The position numbers and the translations under genes were made by a program. 64,000 nt of DNA from Diadema setosum (Eukaryota > Echinodermata > Echinoidea > Diadematoida > Diadematidae): positions 32,004,967 through 32,068,966 of the forward strand of contig NC_092694.1 in the NCBI RefSeq assembly GCF_964275005.1, written 5' to 3'. The stretch's first letter is position 1. The number at the start of each line of letters is the position of its first letter. Below, piece after piece: positions 1-12,474 of this stretch. The notes beneath the pieces are model-generated. The model was not told the origin of the DNA. It did not search any database and saw only the letters and a program-made list of their open reading frames with translations.

Positions 1-51
1 TATATATATATATATATATATATACTGTATATATATGTATTATATAGGCCC

Positions 52-84
<33 letters not shown>

Positions 85-119
85 TTGTACTTATTATTTG
101 TATTTATTATTTATACAGT

Positions 120-151
<32 letters not shown>
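1..151. repeat. (TA)n microsatellite at window edge
   Basis: Nearly pure TA dinucleotide runs (1-36, about 63-84, about 122-150), separated by short ACATACAT and TTATTTGT interruptions. No coding potential. Confidence 0.95.
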
Positions 152-152
<1 letters not shown>

Positions 153-1784
153 CTTCGTTTCGATCTCGTAACACTAGAATGTAACTGTCATGAGTATCTG
201 AATATACCGTGCCTGTTTCTGTGTGTGCGCCTGCGTTCTTTTACTTTTTTTTTTTAATTGTAAGGTCAATCTATTGACATTCTATTGAGTTTTCCACATC
301 TTTTGTCCAATAATACAAATGAATTATTATGAACAAATAGATTTATACATATATGTGTTTATGTTGTTCTAATACAGTGTCGGTTTTTCTTCCTTGAATT
401 TGTGTCGAAAACAAAAATGTGATATTGGAAATTAATTTTATTCGAATTGAATATTCATGCAAAGTAATGGATATTCGATTAATAATTGAGCATCTCCATA
501 AACTACCTATCCACTGCCAGTTTGTGATTGTGACGTCATAGATCGCCACTAAACGGCTGATGTTTATGAGCACCAAAGTTCAAAATGACTCTCCAGTGAT
601 TAGGAGGGTGTGGTATTCAATTCAATTCAATAGTTTATTTATTTCCATCATCAAAAAGAAAAGAAAAGAAATGGTAAATGGTAAATGCAAGTTTAGGATA
701 TGATTTAGAAATAACACCAAAATCAAGAAAACAAGAGTGACGAGAGTTTTGACGCAATGAAACGGACGTTTATTATGGCCCGCAGATGAAAGTAACAGAC
801 GAACAAGAAATCGAATGAGTAAAACAAAGAGGAAACAAATTTCTGTCGAAATCTAATGTATCAGATCTCGGATATTTTGACACATTACAGCACACGAATA
901 ACTCTCACGAGATAAACAGGTGACTTCTTAAAGGACTGTTTGACATATTTATATCAATCAAATCACATGAAGAAAATATTTCTGTGGTGAATAATCCTAC
1001 CAAGTCATTTTGATACTACTGATACGTAAACAAGACAGCAAAAATGCTGAATTCTTTGTAGTCATATTGTGCATATGGGTTAATTGTTATAATCATCTAT
1101 AAGCGTGGGTGAGTCTTGTATTGTGATCAGTTTGTAGAAACCAATAAGACGGGGGAAAGGAAAGAGCGGAGAACTTAAAAGTTGAGTCATGTCATGCTGG
1201 GATGGGGTGGAGATAAAGGAACATGAAAATGTCGAGCGTCTGTTATACAGGTAGGGTAAATTGACAACGGTGGTAATAATCAATGATTGTGTGCATATAA
1301 TGAATATGAATCGGTATATGACGCATTGGTGTATATAAGGGTGAGAGCTTATAGTGTTAGATGTATAGTTTTAAGAAGTACAAAATAATTCCCTACAGTA
1401 ATCTGTATGTATATAAGCAAGTAAGCAGAGTTTTAGCAAGTCCTTTGACATATCGGAATTCTTTCCATGTATAGGAATAAAGAGATATACAAAAAGCGGA
1501 ATGTCTAATATAGGTCTATATAAACGTCAAATACATCAGATAGTGCTGAGAGAATATGGAATGATTAGAATAATCGCATGAAAGCATTTGTGTCATATAA
1601 TCCTCTATATCATCCATTCATTCTAATTATTACGATTATTTAGAAGTTCGAAATAACAATGATGCCTCGTATGAACCATATAATAGGAAGAATCTCGCAA
1701 TCATATTGCCAAACTTGCAATCTGTGAGTGATGAGGAAAGGTGATGTCATTCGTTCATGCGGAAGTCACACTGCCCCAGGGTGA
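152..1784. other. gene-free AT-rich stretch
   Basis: I see no conserved protein, tRNA or structured repeat here. The only open frames are short and unconvincing. Confidence 0.6.
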
Positions 1785-2181
1785 TGACCAAAGATGGACA
1801 CACGATATTTCAAGGAGATGTTCAAATTCGGCTCCGAATGTTATAAACATCGATTAATCCGTGAAGGCATGTTCGGGCCGACTTCATACGGGATCGAAGA
1901 TTCCATAATATTCGTTTTGCCATCTTCTATCAATCTAGAGACCTAAATTGGCACAGGATGGCCACAATCGAAAATGAAATGTTAAATTCGCGCGGAGTTA
2001 CCTTGATAAAAGCTGACTATTAGCAAAAGTAAGTACATTGTACGACTTTTTTTAGCAGTCTGAAAACTCCACCGGGGGTTATCCGATGGCATGAAGATGC
2101 CCTCACGAATATTAAACCCGATGTTCATACGATCAGAGCCGAAATGGAACTTTTGCTTTATCGTGTGTCCATCTTTGCTCA
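1785..2181. repeat. imperfect inverted repeat, arms about 100 bp
   Basis: The left arm begins with CAAAGATGGACACACGATA near 1790. The right arm ends with its reverse complement near 2178. Matching words continue inward (TTCGGCTC, GAACATCG, CGTGAAGGCAT) with scattered differences. The arms are separated by roughly 190 bp of unrelated AT-rich DNA. It looks like an old foldback or non-autonomous DNA transposon; the family is unknown. Confidence 0.65.
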
Positions 2182-3362
2182 AGTTCGGGACGGAGTGACG
2201 CCTGCACTGATAATAAAATCTAGGTCATATTCTTTGCGATGTGTCCCTTGAGGTTCAGGCGAGCTCCAAATCCTCAGTATCGTGCGTAATAGTTGTGCGT
2301 ATGTCACACGATTCTTCTCTTGATATTTTGGGGCATCATGGAGTAGGCCTACTTCTGACAGTGATGGTTTTAATTCGGAGTTCAATTCTACATCTTGAAA
2401 TTGTTCCATCGTTTGTCTGTGGAATGCTGCCATATAATAAACGTAACTTGCACGTGTGTCGTACATGCAGTTATACAATGTCGGTAGAAAATACGACTTG
2501 AGATGTTATGGTACTCCGTGATCTGGATGTGTAAGAATATTACTGTATGAGTCCCCATTCCTATACTCGAGACGTCTTTAATAAAGAGAAAAAGTACTAC
2601 TTCATGAAGCTACATCGGGAGTATTATGGTAAACATGATAATCGCACCTGGTGCGTCTATCTTTTGCCTCTTTTAGTCATCTATTTTACTATCAAAATTT
2701 TGCCTTTGTTGCTTTTCAAATCAAATCAAATTCGCGATGTTATTGCCAAATAACAATTTCATGCTTACATAACTATTATCTCTGAAACAACGCGATATAA
2801 ATGATTTTCATAATCTCGAACATCTGTTTATAATCACATCAAAATAATGAGAGTTATTTGGTAGTCATGATACAGAAATACGCAACATAATTACACGGAG
2901 ACTAATCAAGAATAATGAAATGTTTGAAATGAGAAATCCAGTAAAAAGAAAATAGAGCTTGTTAGAATAATGATGGTTACTGTAGCACAGAAGAAACAAA
3001 AATCTTATGAATTTTGATAAAACATTGGTAAATGAAAGAACAGGCATAAAGGAACATTCTTTCTTAAGTAAGTAATACATTGTTATGCATTTTTTATGGA
3101 TTGAAGCTAATAATACATACTACTGGTGTTTATAATATAAGCGCTGTGTTGTCATGAATGCGTGTGTGTGTATGTGTGTGTGTGTGTGAACAAGTGGGGT
3201 GGGGGGAGAAAAAACCCCACTTGGGTATGGTATATTCCCTCACCACTCACCAATGCGAAAACACAAGCAAACACACACATACACACCCACAAACAAGCAA
3301 ACAACAACAACAGCAACAACACCGGAATCACATCCGACACCAGCTACATGTACTTGAGGTAT
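2182..3362. other. gene-free stretch with a (GT)n tract
   Basis: Downstream flank of the first phytochelatin-synthase-like gene. It holds a (GT)n microsatellite at about 3160-3189, followed by an A/C-rich tract of CAAACA and CAACAA words to about 3322. No gene is recognised. Confidence 0.6.
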
Positions 3363-4022
3363 TCACCCCATAAGAATGAAACCCCTTGAAACTTTGGCAT
3401 CGGAATCCATTGTGTTCATCTGGTTGAACAATTCTTCGGCCTTGACCCACTCCTCCTCGCCATCGAGCCAGGTATCCATCAGGAGGAAACGGTCGGTCCC
3501 CTCGTGGTACGCCGCCAGCGGGCTGTAGTGGCCGACCCGGACCACTTTGTCGCCCTGCTTCCAGTGGTACTCGTAGTTGACCACGACTCCCTGGCTGGAA
3601 TCGGTGTGTGAGAGCGCCGCCTTCGCCAGGGAACGGAATTCATCCAAGCTGCTGCCGTCTGCATGGTTCTTTTTGGCGGGAATCCCGAAGGCCAGTAGGA
3701 GATCCTGGAGCTGTTGCATCGTGCTCCCGACTTGGCGCAGTCGTTCTTCGTCGAGGACCTTGGTCGTCTCAGGAAAGGAGAACAAATTGGTGTCCTTGTA
3801 GGGAACGTCGCTGACATCGCAGTCGGTGTATTCCTTTTCGTCGGGGTACTTTTTCCCGAAGTAGCGCGCGCTCATGAGGAGGCCGACCGTCTGGACTCCG
3901 CAGTATCCCATGGAGCGCTGCTTGCTGAAGACGCGGACTAAAAGTATCTGTTTGATGGCCGTGTCGTTCAGAAGATTCTGACCGTCGGCAGAGTGAAGGA
4001 CGACCACATCTCCGGACTCCAT
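3363..4022 (-). CDS. half-size phytochelatin synthase-like protein (peptidase C83), copy 1
   Basis: 219 aa, one coding exon. The protein matches the catalytic domain of phytochelatin synthase (glutathione gamma-glutamylcysteinyltransferase, peptidase C83, papain-like clan CA). Visible triad: Cys41 in GYCGVQTVGLLMSAR, His165 in GHYSPLAAYH and Asp183 in RFLLMDTW. The 18-residue His-Asp spacing equals that of plant PCS (His162/Asp180). The family transfers gamma-Glu-Cys from glutathione or hydrolyses glutathione and its conjugates. The Cys-rich C-terminal half of full-length plant and animal PCS is absent: the frame ends in a stop right after the core. The start is MESGDVV, which aligns with copy 2; an in-frame upstream ATG (4100) lies beyond a 3' splice site (TTTCCTTTCTAG, exon edge 4030). 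By hand count it is about 64% identical to copy 2. No signal peptide or membrane segment, so probably cytosolic. Exact substrate is inferred. Confidence 0.85.
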   Translation of the reverse strand: MESGDVVVLHSADGQNLLNDTAIKQILLVRVFSKQRSMGYCGVQTVGLLMSARYFGKKYPDEKEYTDCDVSDVPYKDTNLFSFPETTKVLDEERLRQVGSTMQQLQDLLLAFGIPAKKNHADGSSLDEFRSLAKAALSHTDSSQGVVVNYEYHWKQGDKVVRVGHYSPLAAYHEGTDRFLLMDTWLDGEEEWVKAEELFNQMNTMDSDAKVSRGFILMG

Positions 4023-4046
4023 GATTGTTACTAGAAAGGAAAGCCG
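4023..4046 (-). other. 3' splice site of a 5'-UTR intron, PCS-like copy 1
   Basis: On the minus strand a pyrimidine-rich run ending CTTTCCTTTCTAG abuts TAACAATC and then the ATG. The exon edge is at 4030, so 8 nt of UTR precede the start codon. Copies 2 and 3 have the same geometry. The upstream non-coding exon is not located. Confidence 0.6.
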
Positions 4047-4628
4047 AGTGGCAAAATGAAGGGTATATAACTGTATTAAGCAACGCAAGAAAGCAAGCAA
4101 CGACCACTACAATAACCTCTTGCAACACGATATCTATGAATATCTTCAAGAATATATTTATGAAACATCATCACAGGGGTAAGCCTTCCCCATTCGTTCC
4201 GTTGAAATATCTACCTCTAGAACATAGCTCAACTCCATCAATCGTTTCAATACCGACGATTTTGATTTGTCGATTGTTTTTAAACTTAAGCCGTCGCATT
4301 TTCCTATCCCTCTTATCAAATGAAAGGCGTCACAGACAAAATTCAAAATTAGTTTCCGCTTAGCTTTTATTTTTACATCTTAACATGAGTCTTGCATTAT
4401 CGATATGAATTTGTTTTGTGCATGTTTTAAGCTCCTTCACTTTTTAAGTTCTTCACGTACAAACAAGGTTAAAAAAAAATCACAAAATTATACAGCTTTG
4501 TTTTGCATCATGTTGCACTTAACATTTCATTTCATCACCCCTTGAATCGTTGTACCTTTGCTGGTCAATCTAATTAGTTTAGATTAACGTTTTACTTTTA
4601 AATCGTATCGCATTCCCGCAAGCATTAT
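4047..4628. other. upstream flank of PCS-like copy 1
   Basis: Should contain the 5'-UTR intron and possibly the first exon and promoter of the gene at 3363-4022. I cannot place these from sequence alone. Confidence 0.4.
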
Positions 4629-5200
4629 AGAAACATTATCAATCGCGATAGAAAGAGAATATTGATGTAGAGAGGCGAGGTGTGTCAAAATCGTATTGAC
4701 GTGGAAGTCAACTTGATTGGTTTAAACTACACGTTGTTTTCGTTTTCTCTCAATATTCCCATTACATGAAGAGATTTATGTTTATTCAACTGTCGTTGCG
4801 GGCTTGGCAACATCCTTTCTGTAACAGCTTTCTTTTCTTTGTCTTTGTCCTACAATTTGGGCTTGGCGACATCAAACAGAACATTTTCTTTATTCGCTCT
4901 TTGTCTTGATGTTTGTGTACTCTGCAATGTATTCCGTTTGGATAGATGTTTAAAGTGCATCGCTAGAGTTAGAAACAATACTAATCGTATTGACGTGGAA
5001 CTCAGCTTGATTGGTCTGAACTAGATGTTATTTCCGTTCCTTGTTATCTTTCAAGGAGAGACCTTCGCGAAGCAAGTTTATTCTGCTGTCTCTATCTTCA
5101 AGAAGGTTTGGCGACATCCTCTTTTTAATCTGAAACAGCTTTCTTTTCTCTGTCTTTGTTCTCATTCAGGCTTGGCAACATCCTTCCAGGACCAGAGATT
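4629..5200. repeat. degenerate direct repeat, units about 290 bp
   Basis: The block starting at about 4690 (ATCGTATTGACGTGGAAGTC ... GGCTTGGCAACATCCTTTC ... AGCTTTCTTTTCTTTGTC) recurs at about 4984-5190 with the same word order and many substitutions. A weaker third echo (CATTATCAATC, TTTGGTCTGAATTAC) occurs near 5690-5730. No coding potential; origin unknown. Confidence 0.6.
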
Positions 5201-5225
5201 TTATCTTTTGCCACATGTTACATTC

Positions 5226-5593
5226 TTAAAGGTCTTGTTTACCTTTGGGAGAAGTGATTTAAAAAATGTCCAAGATATCACATTCCATGCATTATGTACA
5301 GTTCTGTTGTACCACAAAACATCGTACCGTACAAAGTTTTACAATAAAGCGTAAAATATAAGGAAATATCAGTATTTTTCTCAATAAACCGTAACTGTAA
5401 ACGGTTTAGTCTGGAAACATTTTTATTATAACTATTTTCACATTTTGTACATATAACAAATACTTAACATCGCTTTTACTGATTAAGAATTTTACTGCGG
5501 TTGTTTCTATCCCTAACTCACATTAATAGAACTATTCTAAGCCACTAATGCTGGGTTTTTGTTTCATCTGCAAATGGTAAATCATGCCTTTAA
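5226..5593. mobile_element. short TIR element, TTAAAGG family, copy 1
   Basis: A 368-bp element beginning TTAAAGGTC and ending CCTTTAA with imperfect inverted termini (GTTTACC / GGTAAAT). A second copy at 61745-62111 matches along its whole length, for example TTTCTCAATAAACC and TTTGTTTCATCTGCAAATGG. Non-autonomous DNA transposon; superfamily not assigned. Confidence 0.75.
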
Positions 5594-6363
5594 TGTTCCC
5601 TCTCCTTGATCCGTCAAGTCTGTTCGTTGAGTTTCAATAAAGTTTGAATAAATATTATGAACTGAATTGCATTGTCACAAACAAAGAAACATTATCAATC
5701 CTACGGACGTGAACATATGATTTGGTCTGAATTACGGAGGCGTTTTTTTTTTTTTCAACATGTCACCTACCATGAAGTACATTAAAGAAGTTATGTCCTC
5801 TGCACTTAGAGCGTATCTCTCACTATACACAAGATCAATGTTTCTACTGATAACTAAAGCATATATGTAGAATATAGGCAAAATGTAAATCCCATAAAAA
5901 TGTTATTATGCCAGATTTGGTTTGTTCTCCGGTACTTTTTTTTTAATTTGCCAATAGGCTGCAGGATAATTTCTGGCTTCTAAATCTTATATCGCGTCGA
6001 GTACTTGCAAACTGGAATCATGAATATCATTCGAGACTTGAGATTATCAAGACTACTGATGACAGGCGAATTAGTTCACTAATTTGCGTTTTTCTTGTGT
6101 CGAAGTATAGAACTTGACAGACATGCAATTCGCAGGTGGAGTTTTAAAAGTGCTGAAATCAGACGTGGTTCTATACTCCGAGGGTTTCAGGTCCTGATCC
6201 TGTGTCTCTATACAATATACCTTCTTTTCGCCTTCTTTCATCATCATCACCATCATCATCATCATCTCCTTCTTCTATAAAAAAAGAAAAAAGTGTCGAG
6301 TGTCGAATCCTGATATATCTATCCCTGTCACAACCTGTACATCTCTACATAACCTGCGTTATA
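5594..6363. other. gene-free stretch
   Basis: Nothing recognisable apart from a short (CAT)n run near 6239-6266. Confidence 0.5.
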
Positions 6364-6710
6364 GGTCCACTAGGATCTAATTTAACGAAAGAGAACGCCC
6401 TTTACTTCAGGTAAAAGTTCGTTATTCTGAAGGTTCGTTAATCCGAATATGAAAGTTGGTATTCCCAAGGTTCGTTTATCCGAAGACGAGATAATATTCG
6501 TAATTCCGAAGATTATTCAGTTTACACGTCATGTATTTTTTCCATTTTCGGATTAAAGAACTTTATTGCATTTTCGAACTATCGAACCTTGGGAATAATG
6601 AAACTTATTCCATATTCGGATTAACGAACCTTCAGAAAAACGAACTTTTGAATAACTGTAACTGTGAAATGAAGGGCAATCTCTTTCGTTAAATTAGATC
6701 CGAGTGCACC
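6364..6710. mobile_element. palindromic element built of TTCGTTA/TAACGAA words
   Basis: Two arms of about 110-130 bp face each other. The left begins GGTCCACTAGGATCTAATTT and the right ends with the near reverse complement (AAATTAGATCCGAGTGCACC). Inside, phrases such as GAAGGTTCGTTAATCCGAAT repeat in both orientations. It should fold into a long hairpin. Non-autonomous; family unnamed. Confidence 0.75.
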
Positions 6711-8988
6711 CAGGGTGTAGAGGTGTAGAGGTTGTGGATTGAATAAAGAAACTTCGGAACAACAAACCCTATTTTATTTTTGGATGGATAACGAACCTTC
6801 AGAATAATGAATATTCGGAATAACGCCACCCTGTTTCATTTTCGGATTTATGGACATTAAGGTACAGGGAATTTGAGAGTTTCGAAATTGCAAACATTTA
6901 TTTCGGGATTAATGAATCTTTTGAATAACGAACATCCCAATGCTCCGGGTGGACCTCAACTTCCCAATCATCTATCCTCATTTCCACTGTTCGTAACTGT
7001 ATTTCTACTCGGAACTTTTTCTCTTTTTTTTTTTTTTTTGGCAGTAAATGGATACCTCATCTTCATTGCTCTTCGCTCACCTATTTCTATCGTCTCTAAC
7101 AGTAATATAAGTTTTTCTTTGGATAATATTACATAATATGTTAGCGTATAGCTATTATATTCGTCAGGAAACCTTAAGTAACCACATTTCCAAAAGGAGA
7201 AGACATTGAAACAAAGTTTTTAAGTTTTGGATCTAACGAAGAATGTGACATCTCTACGGGTGATGCTCGTTATTTCGTTGTCATTGTCTTTAGGTTCGTT
7301 ATTTCGAAGGTTCATATACCGCCCCCCCCCCCCCCCCCACTCAGGTGGTCATTCTGTACCTCATGCGCGTTCCCGATTTTTCGGGAAAGGGGTACTTTTT
7401 CGGGGCTCAGCTCGGGGAAAAAATCCCCGAAAATTACTTGAAATAGTGGTTCTTTTATGTTTTCTACTTAGGGGTAGTTTACAAATCTTTCCCAAGCAAT
7501 CGTGAAACAGCCAGATACCGAAAATAAGAATAAAAATAGATAAAAATCTGAAACATAGCTGCATGCTTTGCTGCAGTGCATCCAGGCTCTAGCTGGCTTC
7601 TTTTCATAGAACATTTCGCTATATGCGTTATAGACGTACGTCATGCTACGAATGGCTGTCCGTCTGTTCAAGCACGGCTTATAACGGCGGCCCTCTGCAT
7701 CATATGTATATATTATATATTGTACTGTGAATTAAGTCATTATTGGCCATATAAACATTTTGTATGTTATTTAACGTTTCATTTGTCTTTACATACAAAA
7801 TATGACTTACTATGTAATATGTCAATAATTTTCAGAATTGTATTTGTGTAATTGAACCTGCCTTTGTTATTTTTGTTATTCTGAAAGAAAATATGAAATG
7901 CAGAAAATAAAATCTTTTCAAACAAAAAAGAATACATACACGACTCTATAGGCGCTTCAGCACTTCCAAAAACATGTGATAGAGAGGCAATTCTGCTGCC
8001 TCCCTTCCAAAACCCTGAAATAGGGGGGTATAGTTTTGATTGTCCCTTTGATTGATTCCCTTCCGTAAAGCGAATATCTCTATATGAATTTGGAACAAGC
8101 ATTATGGTCGACCGTCTGGGGGGGGGGGTATACCGAAATTTCGTTATTCTGAACATGCAAAAGTCATAGAACTAATATTTGATTGTCGTATTAATAACTC
8201 TTATTTTACTTTTTTATATAAACCCTTTATCATGGTCAGATATGATTGTGCATCCTTTCTCATTTTCGAATTGAAGAACTCTTTTACATTTTTTGGATAT
8301 AACAAAGTAAATGATCCTTCGGAATGGGTCTTTGCAATAACAAACCTTCTGAACAACGAGCCAAAACAACCTCTATTTACAGCACGTCCATGGAAGATAG
8401 ACACTAATACCTGGCCATGTATAATCAACTTCGGGAGAGTGGTGTATTACGGTACTTTCCACGTAAGAAAAAACATCTCCAACTGTATGCTCCATGCAAT
8501 GTACATATTGTAAATGATGACATATTTTGCCTTAAAAACATCCTTTCCATGTCAAATATACCTACAGAAAGAAACTCAAGCTAACAAGTAATTTTGAAAA
8601 AAATTAGCCGTTGAGGTGTACTTACACGATTCACAGAATTAAACAAAAATAGCAATGTTAGATATATTGTTATTATGCTATGTCTTTTTAATTTCCTCCC
8701 ATATTTCAAAATGGCAACATTCTAATCACGAGACTCCACAAAACCACCGCACAATACATTCTTTCCTTCATTCCAGAGTCGTTGAAAACTATTATGCCAT
8801 TATTCTGTTTGTGCATAGAAATGCCCATCCACTCGGAGGCTCGATTTTTTTTTTTTCAGGTATGGCTAATGCTGACCGGTTCAACCTCAATCACTCAATC
8901 TCAAGCGTGAAAGGATGTTTTTCTTCCAAAAGCAATCCATTTATTCAATAAACCTCATTCAATCAATCAGTCTATCAATCAATCAATT

Positions 8989-9059
<71 letters not shown>

Positions 9060-9620
9060 AGCGGAACTCAGCTACAACAGTAAGGGAAGGAAAACGGGTA
9101 CAATGAAAGAAAGGACTAGTGCAGATTTGATAAAGCAAAATCGATAAAAAACAGAGTGTGGTCGTCGTCATTTCTCGTTCTTCGTATGAAGATTCTAATA
9201 GACATTATAAAGACAATTCTAATAAAGCCCTAAGTATACCCGTTTTACGAGTTAGGGCAAAGTCCCGATAAAAGTTTCTTATACGCAAACGAGATTCGAG
9301 CAAAGTTGGTTGTGGTATGGACAAGAAGGTTGCAATTCTTTATTGCGAAGGTTCCTTAATCATGTTGAAATCCGAAAATGAAATTAGGGGCATTGTTCCA
9401 AAAGTTTTGGCCTGTCTAACCTTTGAATTCAGAATAACGATTCCGTATTTTTTTTTTTCGGACTAACGAACCTTCTGAGTAACGCCCTAAAATAACCGGA
9501 TTAACAGACATTAGGCCTGCTTAATTTGCGGAGTGATGAACATCTCTGTAAAGAGAATTATTGTGCCGTTCGGAATAACGAACCTCCGGGATAACGTACA
9601 TCATCCGGATAAGAAATATG
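6711..9620. repeat. dispersed degenerate TTCGTTATTCCGAA-type repeat field
   Basis: Words related to GAACCTTCAGAATAACGAA and the reverse complement recur in clusters at about 6745-6920, 7290-7320, 8135-8370 and 9340-9600, in both orientations, separated by ordinary AT-rich DNA. They share the interior phrase of the palindrome at 6364-6710 and look like fragments of one family. Homopolymer C (about 7322-7339) and G (about 8119-8128) runs lie within. No gene is seen. Confidence 0.6.
8957..9057. repeat. (AATC)n microsatellite
   Basis: About 25 units of a 4-bp AATC repeat, pure over the last 60 bp, slightly impure at the left end (AGTC, TATC, AATT variants). Confidence 0.95.
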
Positions 9621-10740
9621 ACGTAAGGTTGTCAACAAATAGTATGAAAAACAAAGACATTTGTGAGTATCATTGTTGTGTGCCGGCGAAGGGCTGTAAT
9701 ACTTACCAGGCGCTGTGCGTAGAGAGAACTACTGACACTGTCTTGACACCTTGGAATGTACAAGTGTGATTTTATTCGGGTAGCAGCTGCGGAGACCTCA
9801 ACGCCAGTTTCTCACCGCGTGCAAAATGGTGATAGAAATCTAAGTCCATTTCAAGACGGTATTTATTATAACTGCTGTCTTTCCATTTCAAGAAAGCGAG
9901 CACGCTCATGCGCGTTCATTACAGCACTCGCGAGAGATACAGTAGTCTGTAACTGCACCACAATGTAATTTCGGTAGCTGGTCCTGTTACGTGAAATGCT
10001 AAGGGTTAAACTCAGTGAAGTTATGGTTACGCACTGTATCAGTGACACTGATCATGCTCATGAGAGTGCGTAATCTCGTATGCATTGAATTTGATTGTGT
10101 AAGCATGGCGTATATGCAACTTACTGAGCCCATCACCCTAATGGCTATGCTCTTTTACTAAGGTCGGATGTTCAACATTTAACACTGCATTTGAAGTGCT
10201 TGAGCAGTCTAGAATACTGTACTAGTAAATTACAGAACATGTACATAATTTATTGTAAATAAGGGTACAGAATAATCAACCGGTGGGAAATTCTCATGGG
10301 TATGTCGCTCGACCGTTCAATGCTTTGCCGAAATATCATAGTGATGCTGAATGCCATGTGGTGGTATATAGTCAATCTGAAAACAACCATGTTGATTGTG
10401 TGCACACATTTTCTAAGTCACGCAAAATAAAATGTAAACTTGCCGTCTGATAAACGGAGTATATAATATATCATGTTAGCATGTTGCATAGAAGACAACA
10501 ATTCAATATCGTGTGCGAATGTATTGTAAACACAGCTGTGCGCACCGAGCGCGTCCTTGGTTTCTTTGCTGGTGCCCTGTTACATGTATATTGTCTTGGC
10601 CTTTTATATCATTCAACTACAGTGTCAATTAAATGCAGCTCCATAGCTCCGTGATTGAAAAAACAGTAGCAGCAGTGACGAAGTGAAGGATGATTTGGAG
10701 TGATAGGAACATCACAGTGAAGTCTAAAATGAGGCCGATG
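9621..10740. other. gene-free stretch
   Basis: No conserved coding frame, RNA gene or repeat recognised. Confidence 0.5.
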
Positions 10741-10760
10741 CGTATCCTGGTATTCTCTTT

Positions 10761-10882
10761 CATTTATTTATTTATTTATTTATTTGTTTATTTATTTATT
10801 TGTCTATTTATTTATCTATCTATTCATCTATTTATCTATTCATGCATTTATTCATGCATTTATTTATTTACATATATATATA

Positions 10883-10917
<35 letters not shown>

Positions 10918-10950
10918 CTATTTATTTATTTATTTATTTATTTATTTACT
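10761..10950. repeat. (TTTA)n / (TA)n low-complexity tract
   Basis: TTTA tetranucleotide units with TTTG and TCTA variants flank (TA)n cores at about 10873-10917. Open frames across this tract are only translated microsatellite. Confidence 0.95.
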
Positions 10951-10975
10951 TTACTTTATTATATACTCTCTAAAA

Positions 10976-11106
10976 AATCGAGTGAAAATATTCACTCTTG
11001 AAGGAGTGAATACAAAAAAGAGTGAATTTTGAGTGAAAATGTTCATTTTCACTCCAAAACGAGTGAAAATGAACATTTTCACTCGAAATTCACTCCAATT
11101 TCACTA
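10976..11106. repeat. short GAGTGAAAAT repeat cluster
   Basis: The word GAGTGAAAAT and its complement recur about seven times in 130 bp, including a palindrome around 11033-11058 (GAGTGAAAATGTTCATTTTC). It may form small hairpins. Probably a decayed foldback element. Confidence 0.6.
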
Positions 11107-11339
11107 TATAAGCTTTTGTGTGTATGTGTGTGTTGTACCAGAGGGCTTAGATGTGCGGGTAAGGCCTTTTTATTTTTTGCTTGTCAGCTGAAGAAACCCG
11201 GAAGTGGCACCAGAAATATAAACTGGAGCTCCCCCCCCCCCGAAAAAAAAAAAATGTGGCACCGCGGCCGTGGATTGTGAAGACATTACCTTGTGGTTAA
11301 ACATTTAGACTGCTTTATAATCCCACCATCACTCCCCTT

Positions 11340-11340
<1 letters not shown>

Positions 11341-11388
<48 letters not shown>
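11341..11388. repeat. (CA)n microsatellite
   Basis: Pure CA dinucleotides, about 24 units. Confidence 0.97.
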
Positions 11389-11391
<3 letters not shown>

Positions 11392-12470
11392 TTTAGTAAA
11401 TACCGTTACATTCGCTTTTACATCGATCGCATACCGCCGCGCATATGCTAACACAATACATGTTCCAACGAAGAAGCAGTATAGAAGAGACGAAGAGAGA
11501 AAAAAGTAAAATTAAAGAATATGCAATTTATATTTGTAATCATTTTTATATACATGTATCGTTATTCCGAACAACAGATATGCCTTTAATTTTCACACAA
11601 TTTGGTATATCGCTGCATAATCCTCATTGTTATCATGCAGGCATGATATAAAGAGAAAGTATATCCATTTGAGCTTTAAATAGAATTACTGAAAGACATT
11701 AAATGGAAAAATCCGAACATCCTAAATTAGTACGGGTGAAAAAAACAACAACAACAACAAAATAGCTTTAAATGCAGCAATCACAGGATAATCTTTATAC
11801 GAGCAAGTGAAACACTGCATTAGCTGCTGCTGCAGCATTAGATGTATAGGCCCTACTTTTGATTATTCTTGTGAAATGTTCCCTATCACTTCCAAAACCG
11901 TTGTGTATTTGGATGGTATTCTATTATATCCTTTTACTCCTAGATCATTGGGACCTACTAAAAAGTTTGATCGAAATTATGACGGCATGCACACGAGACC
12001 AGCCTTACGAAAGATCGACCTTGTGTTTGTTTGTTTGTTTGTTTGTTGTTTTTCTTTGCGCGTGTAAGAATAAAGTACCAAGGTCCGTCGAGCGAGAAAT
12101 GCCATTACTTCCTGACCATAGAGGGCAGCAGAGAAAGAATATAAACATAATACGGGAGCTTGTACTGTTTAGTTAACCCTTCGAGTGTTCTATAATACAT
12201 GTATGATGTGCCGATTGGCACAGATGACTCCGTAACACACTGTCAAATCTATTATGTGACGCATGTGGCAGGAAGGGTTGGGATCATCGCTATGGTGGTA
12301 TTTGACTTAGAAACGGGAATGTAGGTTCAAAGAGTTAGCCGTCTTACCACTTTCTATAAACACAAAATTGATATGGCACTTGCCCATGAGGTAAATTCTA
12401 ACCGAAACAACATCCATTACAAAGGAAACAAGCATAAAGCCGCCATATTACAACAATAGACACTATACAC

Positions 12471-12474
<4 letters not shown>
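11389..12474. other. gene-free stretch
   Basis: No gene recognised; a short (TTTG)n run lies near 12026-12044. Confidence 0.5.

Noticed and set aside
3479-3941. Overlapping open frames on both strands within PCS-like copy 1
   Set aside because: Shadows of the real frame in GC-richer coding DNA; no family resemblance.
3363-4022. C39-type or other clan CA peptidase as an alternative identity for the PCS-like genes
   Set aside because: The GH(Y/F)xxLA(A/G)YHxxxDRFLxxD block with 18-residue His-Asp spacing fits C83 phytochelatin synthase better; no ABC-transporter or secretion context.
4023-4100. In-frame N-terminal extension of PCS-like copy 1 (extra 26 residues)
   Set aside because: It crosses a good 3' splice site, has no counterpart in copies 2 and 3, and reads like translated intron.
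8957-9057. CRISPR-like periodic array
   Set aside because: A simple 4-bp tandem repeat without spacers, in an animal genome.
10690-11032. Open frames of repeated Tyr/Leu/Ile
   Set aside because: Translation of (TTTA)n and (TA)n tracts.
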